64,000 nucleotides of DNA, from the NCBI RefSeq assembly GCF_036240795.1, contig NZ_CP108454.1, positions 5,578,001 through 5,642,000 on the forward strand, written 5' to 3'. How positions within the stretch are numbered: the stretch's first letter is position 1; each line of letters starts with the position of its first letter. Positions 41,424 through 48,694 of this stretch are shown one piece after another. The stretch is from Streptomyces sp. NBC_01268. Lineage in GTDB: Bacteria > Actinomycetota > Actinomycetes > Streptomycetales > Streptomycetaceae. The notes beneath the pieces were generated by a model. The model did not search any database. It was not told the DNA's origin and worked only from the letters and a program-made list of their open reading frames with translations. The position numbers and the translations under genes were made by a program.

Positions 41424-42560
41424 TCAGCTCTTCGCGCGGGGGCGCAGGAGCGCGGTGATCTCCGTGGCCGCGCTCGCCAGGTGGCGGCGCGCCTCCGCCA
41501 GCTGGTCCCGGTGCACGCCGTGGTCGCGGGCCGCGTCGCGGACCTCGTCGCGGAAGCGGTCGAGGAGCCGGTCCAGCTCGCGGGCCGGATCGCCCCCCGT
41601 CCCTATGTCCGCGGCCCAGTCGGCGGCGGCCCGCTCCGGGCCGTGCGCCTGCTCCTTGCCCGGCGCGTGCTCCGGGGCCGGGGCGTACTCCGCGGCCAGG
41701 CCCTGGTCCGGGGTGTGCTCCGGGGCGAGGCGCTTCGGGGCCGGGGAGCCCTCCGTGCCCGGGGCCTCCGCCGCGGTCAAGGTGTCTCCGGCCGGCGCGA
41801 CCCGGTCGGACCCGGGAGCCGCTTCCTCGGCCGGGGCCCGGCCGGGGGCGGGGGCACCGCCGGTGGGCTGGTCCGGGACGGGGCCGCGGCGGGAGGCCTT
41901 GTCGTGGCCGGCGCCCGTCACCAGGTCGCCCAGCTGGGCCGTGATGTCCGAGATGCCCTTCCAGACGTCCTTCGGCCACTCGCCGCGCGACACCTGCTCC
42001 CGCACCTGCTCCTGGACCTGCTCCTGCACCTGCCGGGCGATCCGCTGGAACTCCTTCGCCTGGCGCTTGGCCGACTGCGCCTCCGCGCGGGCCTGGCGGG
42101 TCTGCTCCCGCCACTCCTGCCGGGCCCTGCGCAGCTCCTCCTTGGCGTCGGCGAAGGAGGAGGACTCCTTGGTGCGGGACGCGCTCGCCGCCGCCCGCAT
42201 CTCGTTGCGCAGCTTGCCCGCGGCGCCGCGGACGTCGTCGCGGATCTCGGCGGCCAGCTCGGAGACGGACTCGCGGATCTCCACCTCCAGGTCGGCCAGC
42301 TCGCCGCCCCGGCCGGCCAGCTCGGCGCGGCCCGCGTCGGTGATCGAGTAGACCTTGCGGCCGCCCTCGGTGGCATGGGTGACCAGGCCCTCGGCCTCCA
42401 GCTTGGCGAGCCGCGGGTAGACCGTGCCCGCGGAGGGCGCGTACAGCCCCTGGAAGCGCTCCTCCAGGAGCCGGATCACCTCGTACCCGTGGCGGGGCGC
42501 CTCGTCGAGCAGCTTGAGCAGGTAGAGGCGGAGTCGGCCGTGGGCGAAGACGGGCGGCAT
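41424..42560 (-). CDS. PadR-family regulator with long low-complexity tail
   Basis: The 378-residue product starts MPPVFAHGRLRLYLLKLLDE. Residues about 8-90 are the PadR winged helix (HGYEVIRLLEERFQGLYAPS, then YPRLAKLEAEGLV). A coiled-coil of some 100 residues follows (EELRRARQEWREQTRQARAE), then a Pro/Ala/Glu-rich stretch with repeats of the A-P-E-H kind, and a final helical part. It is one base after the toastrack gene and probably represses this pair. Confidence 0.85.
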   Translation of the reverse strand: MPPVFAHGRLRLYLLKLLDEAPRHGYEVIRLLEERFQGLYAPSAGTVYPRLAKLEAEGLVTHATEGGRKVYSITDAGRAELAGRGGELADLEVEIRESVSELAAEIRDDVRGAAGKLRNEMRAAASASRTKESSSFADAKEELRRARQEWREQTRQARAEAQSAKRQAKEFQRIARQVQEQVQEQVREQVSRGEWPKDVWKGISDITAQLGDLVTGAGHDKASRRGPVPDQPTGGAPAPGRAPAEEAAPGSDRVAPAGDTLTAAEAPGTEGSPAPKRLAPEHTPDQGLAAEYAPAPEHAPGKEQAHGPERAAADWAADIGTGGDPARELDRLLDRFRDEVRDAARDHGVHRDQLAEARRHLASAATEITALLRPRAKS

Positions 42561-42561
42561 G

Positions 42562-43437
42562 TCAGAGGGCCTTTCCGGACGCGGAGGGGGTGGCGGTCCA
42601 GCCGTCGCCGTCGGGCTCGGGCTCGGGGCGGCGCAGCAGGGCGATGGAACCGGAGACCGTGGTGGCCCGCACCGTGCCCCGGCCGGCGCCGAGGGTACCG
42701 GTGATGGACTTGGTGCCCCACTGGCCGCCCACCCGCAGGTCCTCGAACGCGTTGGAGACGCCGCCGCTGGTGGTGCTCGCCTCGACCGTGGCGTCGGTCG
42801 GGTGCGGCAGCCGGATGGCGACCTCACCGGAGACGCTGGTGAGGCGGATGTCGGCGGGCGGCCCGTCGAGGCCCGCGGCCGGGTCGAGGTCCACGACCAT
42901 GTCCCCGCTGACCGTCTCGGCCTTCACCGCGGTGCCCGCGCCCTCGAACACGGTGACGTCCCCGGTCACCGAGTTGACCCGCAGCGCGCCGGTGACGGAC
43001 TGGGCCTCCAGGTTCCCCGAGACGGTCTCGGCGCGGACCGGGCCGGAGAGCTTGACCAGGGTGGTGTCGCCGGTGACCCCGCGGACCTCCGTGCGTCCTC
43101 TGATGCCGGAGATCACGGCCTCGGCGCCGATCACCCCGACCTCGACGTCGGCGCCCGCGGGGACGGCGACGGAGACGACGGCCCGGCGCCGGTGGCCCTT
43201 GGGATCGAGCCACTTGAGGAAGCCCTTCCAGTGGAGGTCCTCGTAGCTCACGGTCAGGGTGGAGCCCTCCTGGCTCACGATGAGCGGCGGGCCCTCGATC
43301 TCGGAGATCTCCAGGCGGGCGGAACTCTCGTCGGTGCCCACGACGTTGACCGTGCCGTTGACGACGCGGATCTGGAGCCGGGTCACGGGATCGGTCAGCG
43401 GGAGCTTCCGCGGCTCGGTGACGGACCACTCTGTCAT
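42562..43437 (-). CDS. DUF4097 (toastrack-type) beta-solenoid protein
   Basis: The 291-residue product is built of short repeated strands such as VTGDTTLVKLSGPVRAETVS and SGNLEAQSVTGALRVNSVTG, the DUF4097 beta-solenoid pattern. No signal peptide or membrane helix is seen, so it is likely cytoplasmic. DUF4097 proteins often pair with PadR regulators or anti-sigma-like membrane parts in envelope control. Here it lies upstream of the PadR gene on one transcript. Confidence 0.88.
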   Translation of the reverse strand: MTEWSVTEPRKLPLTDPVTRLQIRVVNGTVNVVGTDESSARLEISEIEGPPLIVSQEGSTLTVSYEDLHWKGFLKWLDPKGHRRRAVVSVAVPAGADVEVGVIGAEAVISGIRGRTEVRGVTGDTTLVKLSGPVRAETVSGNLEAQSVTGALRVNSVTGDVTVFEGAGTAVKAETVSGDMVVDLDPAAGLDGPPADIRLTSVSGEVAIRLPHPTDATVEASTTSGGVSNAFEDLRVGGQWGTKSITGTLGAGRGTVRATTVSGSIALLRRPEPEPDGDGWTATPSASGKAL

Positions 43438-43487
43438 GGTGCTGGCCTCCCGTGTGGGCTCACGACTCCGGACGATGCGCGACGCAA

Positions 43488-43523
43488 CATATCGCGTATC
43501 TCGATAGACACGATATATCGCGG
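43488..43523. promoter_or_regulatory. PadR-type operator upstream of the toastrack gene
   Basis: Two TATCGCG boxes about 25 bases apart (43490-43496 and 43516-43522) flank a CGATATATCG palindrome (43511-43520) in an AT-rich stretch 50-90 bases before the 43437 start. PadR proteins bind such AT-rich inverted repeats, so autoregulation is likely. Confidence 0.6.
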
Positions 43524-43627
43524 TAGGGTCACGTCAACCCTGAATCTCCCCTGACAGGGTTCGATGAGGGGGCGTCGCGGCGGGCATGTACCGCCGTACA
43601 CGGACAAATTGCCCTAGCGTAGGGGCC

Positions 43628-44449
43628 ATGAACGCGACATCGGGATCCCGCCCCGCCGGAGCGCTGCTGCTCTGCCGTGCCGAGCCCTCGGCGGTCCGTC
43701 CGCCGGCCCAACTGCTCAGGGAGGGGCTGCTCCTCGCCCCCGCGGGACCCGAATGGAGCGTCCTCGTACCGGAGGGCAAGCCCTGGCTCGACGACGGCGA
43801 GCCCGTCGAACGGGTCGTCACCGGCTGGGCCACCGCCCTGGCCGTCTCCGCCGCCACCTGGCCCGTCCTCGCCCTGTGGTGGGACGCGGAACGCGCCGGG
43901 CTCACGCTCGCCGCCGGGTTCCGCAGGACCGTCGGCTACACCTGGCTCGCCGACGGGACGCCCGTCGGCGAGGACGAGGCCATGCGCACCTTCGCGGCCC
44001 GCCTCGACCTCGACCCGGTCCTCGACGTCCAGGCCCTCGAACCGCTCACCCGGCCCGACCCCGACGCCGACGCCCACGCCCGGCTGATCGGCATCACGGC
44101 CGTCCTCGCCCGCGCCGGACTCGCCCTGCCCACCGGCCTCACCCCCGGCGAGAGCGCCGACCGGCTGCGTTCCGTGGCCCGCGTCCAGGGCGCCGAACCC
44201 ATCGAATGGCACGGCTGGCGCGATGCCGTACGCGCCGAGCTCGACGCCGTGGAGGGCGGCCGCCTCGGTCCGTACCTGCGCGGCCCGAAGGCCCGGCTGC
44301 TGGGCGCGGCCCAGCTCGCGGCCGGAGTGCCGCTGCTCGCCCTCGGGGTCACCCGCCGCAGCGGCGGCTGGGCGACGGCCGGTGTGCTCCTGGTCGCCCA
44401 CGGGGCGCTCGGACTCGCCTACGACCGGCTGCGCGGCGACACCCCCTAG
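43628..44449 (+). CDS. Hypothetical protein with C-terminal membrane helices
   Basis: The 273-residue product starts MNATSGSRPAGALLLCRAEP. It has a soluble part with SVLVPEGKPWLDDGEPVERV and TALAVSAATWPVLALWWDAE, and ends in two hydrophobic segments (LLGAAQLAAGVPLLALGVTR and WATAGVLLVAHGALGLAYD). I do not recognise the family, although similar proteins are widespread in Streptomyces. A signal sequence is absent, so it is probably anchored by its C-terminus. Confidence 0.65.
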   Translation: MNATSGSRPAGALLLCRAEPSAVRPPAQLLREGLLLAPAGPEWSVLVPEGKPWLDDGEPVERVVTGWATALAVSAATWPVLALWWDAERAGLTLAAGFRRTVGYTWLADGTPVGEDEAMRTFAARLDLDPVLDVQALEPLTRPDPDADAHARLIGITAVLARAGLALPTGLTPGESADRLRSVARVQGAEPIEWHGWRDAVRAELDAVEGGRLGPYLRGPKARLLGAAQLAAGVPLLALGVTRRSGGWATAGVLLVAHGALGLAYDRLRGDTP

Positions 44450-44502
44450 CGGGTGTCCCGCCCTGATCCGCGGGGCGGGCCCACGGCCCGCCCGGTACCC
44501 GC

Positions 44503-44688
44503 TCAGTCCTCGTCGTCGTCCTCGTCGTCGAGACGGGCCAGCCAGGTCGCGAGGCGCTCGACGGGCACCTCGAAGTCGGGGTTCAGGTCGACGAAGGTCC
44601 GCAGCTGCTCGGCGAGCCACTCGAAGGTGACCTCCTCCTCGCCGCGCCGCTTCTCCAGTTCCTCGATGCCACGGTCGGTGAAGTACAT
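44503..44688 (-). CDS. DUF6104 family small acidic protein
   Basis: The 61-residue product (MYFTDRGIEELEKRRGEEEV) matches the highly conserved actinobacterial DUF6104 family, ending in an acidic tail DDEDDDED. The family is of unknown function and is usually a single gene in this size range. It is convergent with the preceding hypothetical gene. Confidence 0.85.
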   Translation of the reverse strand: MYFTDRGIEELEKRRGEEEVTFEWLAEQLRTFVDLNPDFEVPVERLATWLARLDDEDDDED

Positions 44689-44793
44689 GCGATCAGAATA
44701 GGCCGTGCCGCGACGCCCCCACGGCGTCCCCTGTTCCTCCTCCGCACCACGGACTAGCCTTCTTCATCATCGTTTCGGGGAGCGGGGGCCGCT

Positions 44794-45252
44794 GTGACGC
44801 ATGGAATCGCTCGCATTCGACTGGACGACGGGACACCCGTCTGGGCCCGGGTCGGCGCCGTGGAGGAGCTGGACCGGGGCGGCGGCTTCCAGGACACCGG
44901 CATCGGCTCCCTCGGGGACCGGGTCGTGTCCATGGCCGGCGGCCTCTCCGACGTGGTGCGCGGGGTGGTCGGCTCGCTGCGCGCGGGCATCGACCCGCAG
45001 TCGCCCGTCGAGGTCGCCGTCAGCTTCGGCATCGAACTCTCCGCGCAGGCGGGCAAGGTGATCGGCGTCCTCGCCGACGGCGGCGGCAAGGCCTCCGTGA
45101 ACGTCTCCCTCACCTGGACCGAGCCGGGCCCCGCGCCCGCCGCACCACCGCCCGGCGGCTCCGCGCCCACCGTCCCGCCGCCGACCGCATCCCCGGAGGA
45201 CGAGCGCGGCACCGGCCCCCTGCGGCCCCCGGCGGCCGATGGCGCCTCATGA
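44794..45252 (+). CDS. Trypsin-co-occurring domain protein (Trypco1, CU044_2847 family)
   Basis: The 152-residue product (VTHGIARIRLDDGTPVWARV) has the Trypco1 core, VVSMAGGLSDVVRGVVGSLR and then SPVEVAVSFGIELSAQAGKV, followed by VNVSLTWTEP. It ends in a Pro-rich tail of about 45 residues. Trypco1 proteins occur beside trypsin-like proteases in predicted conflict and effector systems. Its ATGA overlaps the protease gene, so the two are translated together. It would present or bind the protease partner. Confidence 0.8.
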   Translation: MTHGIARIRLDDGTPVWARVGAVEELDRGGGFQDTGIGSLGDRVVSMAGGLSDVVRGVVGSLRAGIDPQSPVEVAVSFGIELSAQAGKVIGVLADGGGKASVNVSLTWTEPGPAPAAPPPGGSAPTVPPPTASPEDERGTGPLRPPAADGAS

Positions 45253-47348
45253 ACGCCTTCGACGCTCTCGTGCGCCCCGCACTCGTACGCATCGCCGCTC
45301 CCGGTGGCGGGTATGACCCGCACGGCGACCCGTACTGGGGCACGGGCTTCTTCATCGCCCCCGGCTGGGTGCTGACCTGCGCCCACGTCGTGGCGAAAGG
45401 GGGGAGCGCGGTGTGGAGGGACGAGCCTGCCGTCGGCATCACCTGGGAGGGCGGCGAGACCACCGGCCGGGTCGTGCTGGCCAAGCCGCGACCCGCCACG
45501 CCCGAAGAGGTCCCGGCCCGCTGGGACTTCCCCGACCTCGCCCTCGTCCACGTCCCCGACGCCCAGGGCGCCGCCTGCGTCCGGCTCAGTGAGCGTCCGC
45601 CCACCACCCCGAGCCCGATCAGCCTGCACGGCTGGTCCCACCAGACCGGCGAGGTCCGGATCCGGCACGCCGAAGGAGAGGCCCACGCCGTCGACGGCGG
45701 AGCGCTCCTGCTGCGCTGGACCCTCCCCGTGGAAGGCGTCTCCGGCGGGCCCGTCGTCGACCTGCGCCGGGGCGCGGTGATCGGCCTCAACAAGGGCCGC
45801 GGCCGCGACGAGGGCGCCGCCGTCCCGCTCACCGCCCTGCGCGAGCTCCACGACGTGCCCGGCGGCGAGATCCTCCACGAGGTGCTGCGCGCCCACGACC
45901 GGCACCACCTGGCCCGCCTGCGCTCCCCGCGCGGCGGACGCACCTGGACCGCCGCGCAGATGGAGCTGTGGCCCGCCACCGCGCGGGGGGTCAGCCCCGT
46001 CCGCCGCGCCCAGCTCTACGGCCGCTTCGCCGAACTCCCGCCGCCCACCGGCCCCGGCGAGGTCATGGCGCTGGTCGACGCGGTCAAGCGCCGGGTGCTC
46101 CACCCGGACTACCAGGCCGTCCTGGAGACCGACGCCCGCACCTGGCGCGACGGCGTCGGCCTGCTGCACGAACTCCACGCCACCCAGCAGGAGAACCGGC
46201 CCGGGAGCACCGACCTCGGGCTCGACGCCGTGCTCCTCTACGCGGCGCACATCGTCCGGCACCTCACCGACCGGTACGGCTCCGGGCCCGGCACGGAGGG
46301 CCTGGGGCGCCTGGAGGACTGGATCGTCGACGAGTCCGGCGGCGCCCACGGCGCCGTCCAGGAGGAGATCGCGGCCCTCCTCGACCCCGAGGCGCCCCGG
46401 ACCGGCGCCGCCGACGCGGAGCACGAGGAGCCCGCCGAGCGCCCCGCGCGCGAGGCCGGCGCCCGTGCCGACGTACGCATCGAGGTCGACCCCGTCCCGT
46501 GGGCCACGCCCCAGCGCTACACCTGGCGCCTGATGCTGCTCTTCGACGGGCGCACGGTCAGCCCGCTCAGCGGCAACGACACCGGGGTGGCCCGCGACCA
46601 GCTCCAGGAGACGCTGCGCGCCCCGCTCGTGGACGCCCTGCGCCGCGGCGACAGCGGGGACCACCTCGCCGCCGTCGAGGTGGTGCTGCCGCGCGAGCTG
46701 TTCGACCTGCCGCTCGACACCTGGCGGCTCACGCCCGAGGAGGAGCACTTCGGCGAGCGCTCCCTCCCGCTCGGCCAGCGCCGGATCGTCGTCCTCCGCG
46801 ACCGCCACCGCAGCCACCACCCGCCCTCGCCCGAGTGGCGGCGGCGCTGGCGGGGCAGCGAGAGCGGCCCCCTGCGCGCCGTGCCGCTGCGCGCCGAGGT
46901 CCTCGCCGCGGGAGCCGAGGGGCACGCCCCGCACGTCCGCAGGGAGAGCCGGATGGGCGCCTACGAGCGGCTCGGCGGCGCCGTCGACGGCAGCGTGCCG
47001 GTCTACTGCGGCCCGGTCGGCGGCGGTGACGGCCACCGCGCGATGGACGTGGCGCTCGCCGCCGGGCACCCCATCGCCCTGTGGCGGCACGGCGCGCCCG
47101 AGCACGGCGACTGCGCCGAGTTCCACCACAAGGCCGGCAAGCTGCTCGCGGGCGCCGGCTCCGCCGAGGGCCTGCACCAGCCCGTCCGCACCCTGCGGAT
47201 GCGGGCCGCCGACGTGGAGGCCGACCCGAGCGAGCGGTCCGAGCACGCCTGGGCCGAGGACCTCGCCGTGCTCTACGACCCCCCGGACCGGCCGCCCTTC
47301 GACGACCTCCTCCAAGGGCCGCCCCTGCTCGGTGAGGCCGACCGGTGA
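45249..47348 (+). CDS. Trypsin-like protease fused to VMAP domains
   Basis: The 699-residue product has a trypsin-like domain at residues about 1-210 with an intact triad: His46 in LTCAHVV, Asp96 in FPDLALVHV, and Ser165 in EGVSGGPVV. Residues about 235-390 are a helical middle region, and about 410-699 a VMAP C-terminal domain (TWRLMLLFDGRTVSPLSGND, then AAVEVVLPRELFDLPLDTWR). VMAP proteins (vWA-MoxR associated) work with MoxR ATPases and vWA proteins in predicted conflict systems. Here the effector would be proteolysis. Confidence 0.82.
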   Translation: MNAFDALVRPALVRIAAPGGGYDPHGDPYWGTGFFIAPGWVLTCAHVVAKGGSAVWRDEPAVGITWEGGETTGRVVLAKPRPATPEEVPARWDFPDLALVHVPDAQGAACVRLSERPPTTPSPISLHGWSHQTGEVRIRHAEGEAHAVDGGALLLRWTLPVEGVSGGPVVDLRRGAVIGLNKGRGRDEGAAVPLTALRELHDVPGGEILHEVLRAHDRHHLARLRSPRGGRTWTAAQMELWPATARGVSPVRRAQLYGRFAELPPPTGPGEVMALVDAVKRRVLHPDYQAVLETDARTWRDGVGLLHELHATQQENRPGSTDLGLDAVLLYAAHIVRHLTDRYGSGPGTEGLGRLEDWIVDESGGAHGAVQEEIAALLDPEAPRTGAADAEHEEPAERPAREAGARADVRIEVDPVPWATPQRYTWRLMLLFDGRTVSPLSGNDTGVARDQLQETLRAPLVDALRRGDSGDHLAAVEVVLPRELFDLPLDTWRLTPEEEHFGERSLPLGQRRIVVLRDRHRSHHPPSPEWRRRWRGSESGPLRAVPLRAEVLAAGAEGHAPHVRRESRMGAYERLGGAVDGSVPVYCGPVGGGDGHRAMDVALAAGHPIALWRHGAPEHGDCAEFHHKAGKLLAGAGSAEGLHQPVRTLRMRAADVEADPSERSEHAWAEDLAVLYDPPDRPPFDDLLQGPPLLGEADR

Positions 47349-47673
47349 GCCCCGCCGCGAGCGCGCGTGCCCGGACGCAGGCCCCGCCGGCCCGGACGGC
47401 GGTTCCGCCTCTCCGGGACCCGCCTCCGTCAGCCGGGACGGCGGCTCCGCCCGCCCGGAGTGCGCCGCCGCTCGCCCGGAACGCGCCCCCACCGGTCCGG
47501 AGCACGCCCCTGCCGGCGCCCCCCGCGCGCCCGGAGCGCACGACCTCGTGCCCGCCCCCGCCTCCGGTCCCAACTCGCCCGCAGCGAGACCGATTTGACC
47601 GTCGGCAGACCGGGTGGCCGAACGGTACCGTCGAGGGGGCCGGTGACATCACCACTGCCAGGAGGAGTCAGGC
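47349..47673 (+). other. 325-bp Pro/Arg-coding-like spacer between protease and MoxR genes
   Basis: No convincing gene is present. A GTG frame (47345-47677) gives a Pro/Ala-rich product, and the +1 frame from the end of the protease gene reads a low-complexity stretch with GPDGGSASPGPASVSRDGGS and RPERAPTGPEHAPAGAP up to 47598. The DNA has degenerate CCCGGA-type repeats. It may be a frame-shifted former tail of the protease protein. A ribosome site for MoxR (AGGAGG) ends the region. Confidence 0.4.
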
Positions 47674-48687
47674 GTGAACGATTGGCGGATCTACCGTGGT
47701 GCCGGCCATCCGCACGACGAGGTACGGCGACTGCCCGCCCCGCCGCCTTGGCGCGACTTCTCCGCCGGAGGGGCCGACGACACCCTCGCCGGCTCCGACC
47801 GGCGGCTCGGTGTGCGCCGCCGGCTGGTCCAGAACCACCACCCGAGGCCCGCCGAGACCGACGCCGTCAACGCCGCGCTCTACCTGCGCCGCCCGCTCCT
47901 GGTCACCGGCAACCCCGGCACCGGCAAGTCCACCCTCGCCCACGCCGTCGCCCACGAGCTCGGCCTCGGACGGGTGCTGCGCTGGCCCATCGTCAGCCGC
48001 ACCACCCTCCAGGACGGCCTCTACCGCTACGACGCCATCGGGCGCCTCCAGGACGTGCAGCTGGAGCGCGCCCGCGCCGACGCGGGAGGCACCGCCACCG
48101 CCGCGAGCCCGGCCGGCATCGGCTCGTACCTGCGGCTCGGTCCGCTCGGCACCGCGCTGCTCCCCTCCGAACTGCCCCGCGTGCTGCTCATCGACGAGCT
48201 GGACAAGAGCGACATCGACCTGCCCAACGACCTCCTGAACGCCCTGGAGGAAGGCGAGTTCGCCATCCCCGAGCTGGAGCGGCTCGCCGACCGCGAACCG
48301 GTCGTGGAGGTGCTCACCGACGACGGACGCAAGGTCCCCGTCTACGGCGGACGGATCCGCTGCAGCACGTTCCCCTTCATCGTCCTCACCTCCAACGGCG
48401 AACGGGACTTCCCCGCGGCCCTGCTGCGGCGCTGCATCCGACTGGAGCTCGAAGCCCCCGGCGAGGAGCAGCTCGGCGCCATGATCGAGGCCCACCTCGG
48501 CCCCGACGCAGCCGCGGCCGAGCCCGGCCTCGTCGACCGCTTCCTCGACCGGGAGCCCGGCGAGGTCATCGCCACCGACCAGCTGCTCAACGCCCTCTAC
48601 CTGACCCAGCACGCCCCCCGCACCGAGCGGGTGACCCGGGAACGCATCGCGGACATGCTCATGCAGCCGCTCGATCAGCCGAGGTGA
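47674..48687 (+). CDS. MoxR-type AAA ATPase
   Basis: The 337-residue product starts at GTG 47674 behind AGGAGG. It has Walker A GNPGTGKST (79-87), Walker B RVLLIDELDKSD, a sensor region PFIVLTSNGERDFPAALLRR and the AAA lid. The Walker B pattern fits the MoxR group, which remodels vWA partners. It precedes the vWA-like gene by eight bases, as is usual in MoxR-vWA pairs, and would supply the NTP-dependent step of the system. Confidence 0.88.
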   Translation: MNDWRIYRGAGHPHDEVRRLPAPPPWRDFSAGGADDTLAGSDRRLGVRRRLVQNHHPRPAETDAVNAALYLRRPLLVTGNPGTGKSTLAHAVAHELGLGRVLRWPIVSRTTLQDGLYRYDAIGRLQDVQLERARADAGGTATAASPAGIGSYLRLGPLGTALLPSELPRVLLIDELDKSDIDLPNDLLNALEEGEFAIPELERLADREPVVEVLTDDGRKVPVYGGRIRCSTFPFIVLTSNGERDFPAALLRRCIRLELEAPGEEQLGAMIEAHLGPDAAAAEPGLVDRFLDREPGEVIATDQLLNALYLTQHAPRTERVTRERIADMLMQPLDQPR

Positions 48688-48694
48688 TGGCCGG

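Noticed and set aside
44754..47573. Minus-strand frame of 939 codons opposite Trypco1 and the protease
   Set aside because: Shadow without motifs; the plus strand has an intact catalytic triad.
47345..47677. 110-codon Pro/Ala/Arg-rich frame after the protease gene
   Set aside because: Composition is that of random GC-rich DNA and there is no ribosome site apart from the overlap; kept only as a spacer note.
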